Source of the DNA: Pseudomonadota bacterium
GTDB taxonomy: Bacteria > Pseudomonadota > Alphaproteobacteria > Rhizobiales > Beijerinckiaceae
Reading direction: 5' to 3'
DNA length: 19,085 nucleotides
Assembly (NCBI GenBank): GCA_023426505.1
Contig: JAFAAP010000095.1
Location: forward strand, 1 to 19,085
Both the position numbers and the translations under genes were made by a program. The notes beneath the pieces are model-generated. The model worked only from the letters and a program-made list of their open reading frames with translations. It was not told where the DNA came from and searched no databases. Below, piece by piece: positions 15,245 to 19,085 of the stretch (position 1 is its first letter; each line of letters starts with the position of its first letter).

Positions 15245-16234
15245 ATGCGCTTGAAGGCCCTTTGGTCGAGTGTTCTGATTCTGGTCCTGATCGGCCTTCC
15301 ATTCCTGGGTGGCCCCTACGAGCACTTTCTTCTCAACACAGCTCTGGTGTATACCCTTGTCGCCCTCTCACTGACGATTCTGATCGGCTATGCGGGTCAG
15401 ATTTCCATCGGGCACGCAGGCTTCTGGGCACTGGGAGCATTCGGATCCGCCATCCTCGTCACCAAGGTGGGAGCCCCATTTCTCCTTGGTGTGCTCTTTG
15501 GGGGCCTCTTGGCTGCCGTATTCGGTGCGCTGGTCGCCATGCCGGCCTTGCGCGTCCAGGGGCATTACCTCGCCATCGCCACCCTCGGCTTCGCGCTGAT
15601 CACACAGCAGGTTCTGTTCGAGTGGGAGTCGCTGACCGGAGGGCGACAAGGGCTGTTCGTTCCACGGCCCTCCCTGTTCGGTTTCGAACTCGTCGACGAG
15701 TTCAACTACTACTACTTTCTGCTGATTGTGGTCGCATTCTTCGGGTGGCTGACCTGGCGTCTGCCGAGAACGCGTTTCGGGCGGCGCCTGATCGCCCTGA
15801 AGCTGAGCCCAACGGCAGCGCAGTCGCTTGGGGTCGGGCGGGCCCGCTACATCACGATCGCGTTTTCCCTGAGTGCGTTCCTCACCGGCATATCAGGTGC
15901 GCTGTACGCACACCTCGTGGGACAGCTGGCGACCGAGACGTTCTCGCTTGTCACCTCACTCAGTTTTCTCACCATGGCCGTCATCGGCGGTGTCGGCACG
16001 CCGCTCGGCGCCGTCCTTGGGGCGATTTACCTCACTGCGGCGCCGGAGTTGTTCCGCAGTTTCAAGGACGCCCAAATGGTCGTCTACGGTCTCACTCTGG
16101 TCCTCGTCATGCGCTTCATCCCTGGCGGGTTGGCGAGTGTTCCGATGCAGCTGGCCAAGCTGCTGCGGGCTTTCGGTAGAGGCGTGAGGCCGAAGACCGG
16201 TCTGCGCGGCATCAGCACGGAGCATCAGGCATGA
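15245..16234 (+). CDS. livM: Branched-chain amino acid-type (HAAT) ABC permease, LivM family
   Basis: A 329-residue membrane protein starting 4 bp after livH. It has the LivM segment LVALSLTILIGYAGQISIGHAGFWALGA around residues 39-66, MPALRVQGHYLAIATLGFA, and the region LSPTAAQSLGV which forms part of the ATPase-facing loop. A helical stretch, SFLTMAVIGGVGTPLGAVLGA, precedes the C-terminus, which ends MRFIPGGL and then a polar tail. The stop overlaps the livG start (ATGA at 16231-16234), indicating coupled translation. LivM family permeases are usually 320-420 residues, so this is at the short end. It pairs with the LivH-type permease. Confidence 0.93.
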   Translation: MRLKALWSSVLILVLIGLPFLGGPYEHFLLNTALVYTLVALSLTILIGYAGQISIGHAGFWALGAFGSAILVTKVGAPFLLGVLFGGLLAAVFGALVAMPALRVQGHYLAIATLGFALITQQVLFEWESLTGGRQGLFVPRPSLFGFELVDEFNYYYFLLIVVAFFGWLTWRLPRTRFGRRLIALKLSPTAAQSLGVGRARYITIAFSLSAFLTGISGALYAHLVGQLATETFSLVTSLSFLTMAVIGGVGTPLGAVLGAIYLTAAPELFRSFKDAQMVVYGLTLVLVMRFIPGGLASVPMQLAKLLRAFGRGVRPKTGLRGISTEHQA

Positions 16235-17016
16235 CGCACGCCGGACCCCTGCTCTCCGTTCGCTCGCTATCGCAGTCCTTTTCCGGGCTGAAGGCATTGC
16301 AGGATATCTCGTTTGATATTCCCGAAGGCGCGATCGTGGGCCTCATCGGCCCGAACGGCGCCGGCAAGACGACGCTGCTGAACTGCCTCACCCGGATCTA
16401 CACGCCCGACCGCGGTTCGATCCACTTCGGCGTAACCGATCTGCTGCGGCAGCCGCTGCATCGGATTGTAGAACTGGGCATCGCCCGGACGTTCCAGAAT
16501 CTCGAGCTGTTCTCGGCCGAGTCCGCCCTGGAAAACGTGATGATCGGAGCCTTCGCCGCTCTCAAGACAGGGGTCGTCAGTGATCTTCTCGGCCTGCGCT
16601 CGTCCCGTCGCCTTGTCGACGAGGCGCGTCGCACCGCCGAAGCCGAACTGCGGCGGCAAGGCCTCGACGGTTTCGAAGAGCGCACGGTGGCGACACTGCC
16701 CTATGGGGTTCAAAAGCGCATCGAACTGGCGCGGGCCCTCGCCACGAAGCCGCGGCTGCTGCTGCTCGACGAGCCTGCGGCCGGTCTGAATCCGGACGAG
16801 ACCGAGGCTCTCGCCCGGTTCATTCGGGAGCTCAAGACGGCCGGAATAACCGTCGTTCTGGTCGAGCACGACATGCGGCTGGTCATGGGCATCTGTGACA
16901 CCCTGATCGTTCTGGATCACGGTGAGCTGATCGCTTCCGGTACGCCGGCCGAGGTCCGTACGAACGATCAGGTCATCAAGGCATACCTCGGCGAGGACAC
17001 GGCCGATGCTGCTTGA
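16231..17016 (+). CDS. livG: HAAT-family ABC ATPase, LivG type
   Basis: A 261-residue ATPase. Walker A GPNGAGKTT is at residues 40-48, then the Q-loop in ARTFQNLELF, and Walker B LLLLDEPAAGLNPDE, followed by the H-loop in VEHDMRLVM. The signature is the relaxed LPYGVQKR form typical of LivG rather than LSGGQ. A C-terminal I-A-S-G-T-P-A-E-V and I-K-A-Y-L-G-E match the BCA_ABC_TP_C extension. The start overlaps the livM stop by 4 nt and the end overlaps livF by 11 nt, so the four membrane and ATPase genes are translated as a unit. Confidence 0.95.
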   Translation: MTHAGPLLSVRSLSQSFSGLKALQDISFDIPEGAIVGLIGPNGAGKTTLLNCLTRIYTPDRGSIHFGVTDLLRQPLHRIVELGIARTFQNLELFSAESALENVMIGAFAALKTGVVSDLLGLRSSRRLVDEARRTAEAELRRQGLDGFEERTVATLPYGVQKRIELARALATKPRLLLLDEPAAGLNPDETEALARFIRELKTAGITVVLVEHDMRLVMGICDTLIVLDHGELIASGTPAEVRTNDQVIKAYLGEDTADAA

Positions 17017-17719
17017 TATCGATGATCTCTCGGTCAGCTACGGCGCCGTCGGCGCCGTCACAAACCTGAGCCTGACCGTGGCGAAAGGGTCGGTGGTCGC
17101 CATTCTGGGTTCGAACGGGGCTGGAAAGTCGACGCTGCTGGGGGCCGTCATGGGCGCCCTCGAGGCTCATTGCCACGGCACCATCCGGTTTAACGGCAGA
17201 AGCATTCTCGGCACTCCCGCCGAGGCACTCGTGGCTCAGGGCATTGCTCTCGTGCCAGAGGGGCGGCAACTCTTCGCCGAACTGACGGTGCATGAGAACC
17301 TGCGCATGGGAGCGTACCTGCGCCGGGATGCTCAAGGCATCGCGGACGACATGGCGCGCGTGCTGGAGATGTTTCCTCGCCTAGCGGAGCGCCGGGATCA
17401 GCTCGCCGGCACCCTGTCGGGCGGCGAGCAGCAGATGGTAGCCATCGGCCGGGCTCTGATGTCCCGTCCCAAGCTCCTGCTTCTCGACGAGCCCTCGCTG
17501 GGTCTGGCACCACTCGTCGTGCGCGAGATCATGCAGCTCATCGCACGCATCAACCAGGCCGGCGTGACCGTCGTGCTCGTCGAGCAGAACGCCCTGCAGG
17601 CACTCCGGATCGCGGACCACGCCTATGTGCTCGAGAAAGGGCGCGTTGTGCTCAGCGGGAGAGCCGATCAGCTTGCCAGGGATACATCTGTTACTGCTGC
17701 CTATCTTGGCAGCAACTGA
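17006..17719 (+). CDS. livF: HAAT-family ABC ATPase, LivF type
   Basis: A 237-residue ATPase with Walker A GSNGAGKST at residues 35-43, a Q-loop in ALVPEGRQLFAELTVHENL (LivF hallmark), the canonical signature LSGGEQQ, Walker B LLLLDEPSLGLAP and H-loop region VVLVEQN, where Gln replaces His as is normal for LivF. It ends with a C-terminal YLGSN. It overlaps livG by 11 nt. With LivG it forms the ATPase pair of the importer. Confidence 0.95.
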   Translation: MLLDIDDLSVSYGAVGAVTNLSLTVAKGSVVAILGSNGAGKSTLLGAVMGALEAHCHGTIRFNGRSILGTPAEALVAQGIALVPEGRQLFAELTVHENLRMGAYLRRDAQGIADDMARVLEMFPRLAERRDQLAGTLSGGEQQMVAIGRALMSRPKLLLLDEPSLGLAPLVVREIMQLIARINQAGVTVVLVEQNALQALRIADHAYVLEKGRVVLSGRADQLARDTSVTAAYLGSN

Positions 17720-17744
17720 GCGAGAGGGAAATCAGGAGGAGCCT

Positions 17745-18896
17745 ATGAGAACTTTGATAGCACGCTTCGCCGCAGCCGCGATGCTCGTCGGGAGCTGCCT
17801 CCCGGCCGCTGCCGAGACCGGCGTCACCAAGGACAAGATCATTCTCGGATCGTTTCTGCCGCTTCAGAGCGGCCTGGCCGCGGGAGCGGTCCAGCTGCGC
17901 GAAGGGGCAGATTCGTACTTCCGGTGGATCAACGACAATGGTGGGATTCACGGGCGCAAGATCGAGTGGATCGTTGAGAACGACAGCTACAATCCCCAAC
18001 AGGCACTGGCGGTCTCCCGTAAGATGGTCGACCGCGACGGCGTGTTCGCGATCGTATCCACAATCGGTACCGTCACCAACCTCGCCGCCCTGCCGTTTCT
18101 GTCACAGCGGGGGGTGCCGGTGATCAATCCGGCCGGGAGCAACGAAAAGCTGAACGCCCCGACGGAAAAAGAGGTGTTCGGGATGCTGCCGGTCGGCCAG
18201 CGCATCGGCGAATCGATGGCCGGATATGCCCTCGACAAGCTCGGCGCAAAAAAGGTCGCGATCTTCTACCAGAATGACCAGTTCGGGAAAGATCAGCGGG
18301 ACGGAGCGGTGGACTTCCTGACCAAACGGGGGATCAAGCCTGTCGGTGAAGCCAGTTATGTGCCCAGTGATGTGGACGTCAGCGCCCAGGCCGCGGCGCT
18401 GCGCAATACGGCTCCTGATGTCGTCCTGATGTTCACCATCGTGAAGCAGGGCGCCCTTCTACTCAAAGAAGCCGAGAAGACGGGCTGGAAGCCGAAGTTC
18501 ATCGCGATGAACACGATGGGAGATCCAATTCTCGGCGAGCTTGCCGGCTCCGCCGCGGAGGGCCTCATCATCAACATCATGACGGCCGTCGACACCATGG
18601 ATAATCCTGCAGTGAAGCAGGCTAACGAAATCCTGGCAAAGTACTATCCGAACACGCGGCCGGGCTACTACACGTATCTCGGAACGGCTGGGGCGATCGC
18701 CTTTCACAAGGCCGCCGAGAAGGTCGGTCCGGACCTGACGCGCGCCAAGCTCATCTCTGCCCTGGAAAGCCTCGGTCGCTGGGAGCCGGGCGTTGTGCCG
18801 CCGCTCGACTGGGGGCCTGGCAAACACAGCGGGCCGACGACCTTCGGATACGTCGTGTGGGAAGGCGGCAAGCTCAAGGTGCTCGAGGCCTGGTAG
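17745..18896 (+). CDS. Periplasmic substrate-binding protein of the HAAT importer (Peripla_BP_6)
   Basis: A 383-residue type I periplasmic binding protein starting at ATG 17745 behind AGGAGGA (17734-17740). The signal peptide is about 23 residues, ending P-A-A-A before ETGVTKDKIILG. The mature protein begins with the LivK-family pattern ILGSFLPLQSGLAAGAV, then NDNGGIHGRKIEWIVENDSYNP. It continues with FYQNDQFGKDQRDG and P-D-V-V-L-M-F. The frame is open 120 nt upstream into livF, but the strong ribosome binding site fixes the start. It is the last gene of the transporter and determines substrate specificity. Ligand residues cannot be assigned by eye, so the substrate could be an amino acid, amide, urea or pyrimidine-like molecule. 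Confidence 0.92.
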   Translation: MRTLIARFAAAAMLVGSCLPAAAETGVTKDKIILGSFLPLQSGLAAGAVQLREGADSYFRWINDNGGIHGRKIEWIVENDSYNPQQALAVSRKMVDRDGVFAIVSTIGTVTNLAALPFLSQRGVPVINPAGSNEKLNAPTEKEVFGMLPVGQRIGESMAGYALDKLGAKKVAIFYQNDQFGKDQRDGAVDFLTKRGIKPVGEASYVPSDVDVSAQAAALRNTAPDVVLMFTIVKQGALLLKEAEKTGWKPKFIAMNTMGDPILGELAGSAAEGLIINIMTAVDTMDNPAVKQANEILAKYYPNTRPGYYTYLGTAGAIAFHKAAEKVGPDLTRAKLISALESLGRWEPGVVPPLDWGPGKHSGPTTFGYVVWEGGKLKVLEAW

Positions 18897-18905
18897 TCTC
18901 GAGGA

Positions 18906-18930
18906 GGGACGGCTGCAGGGCGGCCGTCCC
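18906..18930 (+). terminator. Stem-loop after the binding-protein gene
   Basis: A perfect 8-bp GC-rich stem, GGGACGGC (18906-18913) with GCCGTCCC (18923-18930), around a 9-nt loop, 9 nt after the stop codon. A short T-containing stretch GTTTGATT follows, so intrinsic termination may be partial and some read-through into the aldo/keto reductase is possible. Confidence 0.6.
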
Positions 18931-18961
18931 GTTTGATTGGATAGGCGTGCCGGAGAACCCC

Positions 18962-19085
18962 ATGCAGCAGCGTCGACTCGGACAATTGCAGGTTTCCGCC
19001 ATCGGCCTCGGCTGCATGGGCATGTCGGATTTTTACGGCGGCCGCGACGAGGGCGAGGCGATCGCCACGATCCACAGGGCGATCG
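18962..19085 (+). CDS. Aldo/keto reductase, N-terminal part (runs off window)
   Basis: Only the first 41 residues are present, from ATG 18962 to the window end, preceded by GGAG with a spacer of about 7 nt. The segment LGQLQVSAIGLGCMGMSDFYGG followed by E-G-E-A-I-A-T-I-H-R-A-I is the standard N-terminus of the YakC-like aldo/keto reductase group. The catalytic Asp-Tyr-Lys-His residues lie beyond the window, so completeness is unknown. These enzymes reduce aldehydes or ketones with NADPH. It lies 66 bp past the binding-protein stop with a stem-loop between. If co-transcribed it could reduce an aldehyde product of the upstream RutC/RutD step, such as malonic semialdehyde, the role of YdfG and RutE in E. 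coli; this is inference. Confidence 0.85.
   Translation, partial: MQQRRLGQLQVSAIGLGCMGMSDFYGGRDEGEAIATIHRAI

Noticed and set aside
15262..16179. 305-codon plus-strand frame overlapping livM
   Set aside because: It is in another frame of a gene with unmistakable LivM motifs, and its arginine/proline-rich content is typical of a shadow frame.
1..19085. CRISPR arrays, tRNA or rRNA genes, phage or conjugation modules
   Set aside because: No regularly spaced repeats, no cloverleaf or rRNA-like stretches, and no phage structural or transfer proteins were seen.

Overview
The window is GC-rich and carries long catabolic and transport operons broken up by transposon remnants. The family mix (GsiABCD-type importer with an M55 peptidase, a catabolic HisD paralogue, IS481/IS110/IS6 remnants) fits an alphaproteobacterium of the order Hyphomicrobiales (rhizobia, Methylobacterium or Microvirga relatives). 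This is inferred from protein style only; no rRNA or other taxonomic marker is present.

Layout. Positions 1-290 hold the C-terminal end of an IS481-family transposase and a perfect 19-bp palindrome. Positions 452-1193 hold two related small cupin-fold proteins; the second has a twin-arginine export signal and the first has none. Positions 1194-1941 contain no gene I can identify. Positions 1942-8100 are a complete plus-strand peptide-import operon: a fused double ATPase (GsiA type), a periplasmic binding protein (GsiB), two permeases (GsiC, GsiD) and an M55-family D-aminopeptidase. Together these would bring in short peptides, possibly glutathione-like or containing D-residues, and hydrolyse them. 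Positions 8101-9836 are a scar zone: a 119-bp element with inverted-repeat ends, a frameshifted and truncated IS110 transposase, and a decayed IS6-family transposase on the minus strand joined directly to it.

Positions 9837-13022 are a minus-strand operon: a LacI-family regulator, a catabolic histidinol-dehydrogenase paralogue resembling sulfopropanediol dehydrogenase (HpsN), and a short-chain dehydrogenase. The genes are tightly packed, with a 1-nt stop/start overlap between the two enzymes. Divergent from it, positions 13180-18896 are a plus-strand operon of seven genes: a RutC-like enamine/imine deaminase (RidA superfamily), a RutD-like alpha/beta hydrolase, and a complete branched-chain-amino-acid-type (HAAT) ABC importer in the order permease, permease, ATPase, ATPase, binding protein. 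A stem-loop follows, then the start of an aldo/keto reductase that runs off the window.

The divergent locus is the most interesting part. RutC and RutD homologues normally belong to the Rut uracil-degradation pathway with RutA, RutB and the RutG permease. Here they lead an operon with a dedicated high-affinity ABC importer and face a HisD-like/SDR dehydrogenase pair across one regulatory region containing TGCATA-type palindromes. My inference is a substrate-inducible uptake and degradation system for a small nitrogen-containing compound whose breakdown releases an enamine or aminoacrylate-like intermediate. The substrate cannot be read from the sequence.
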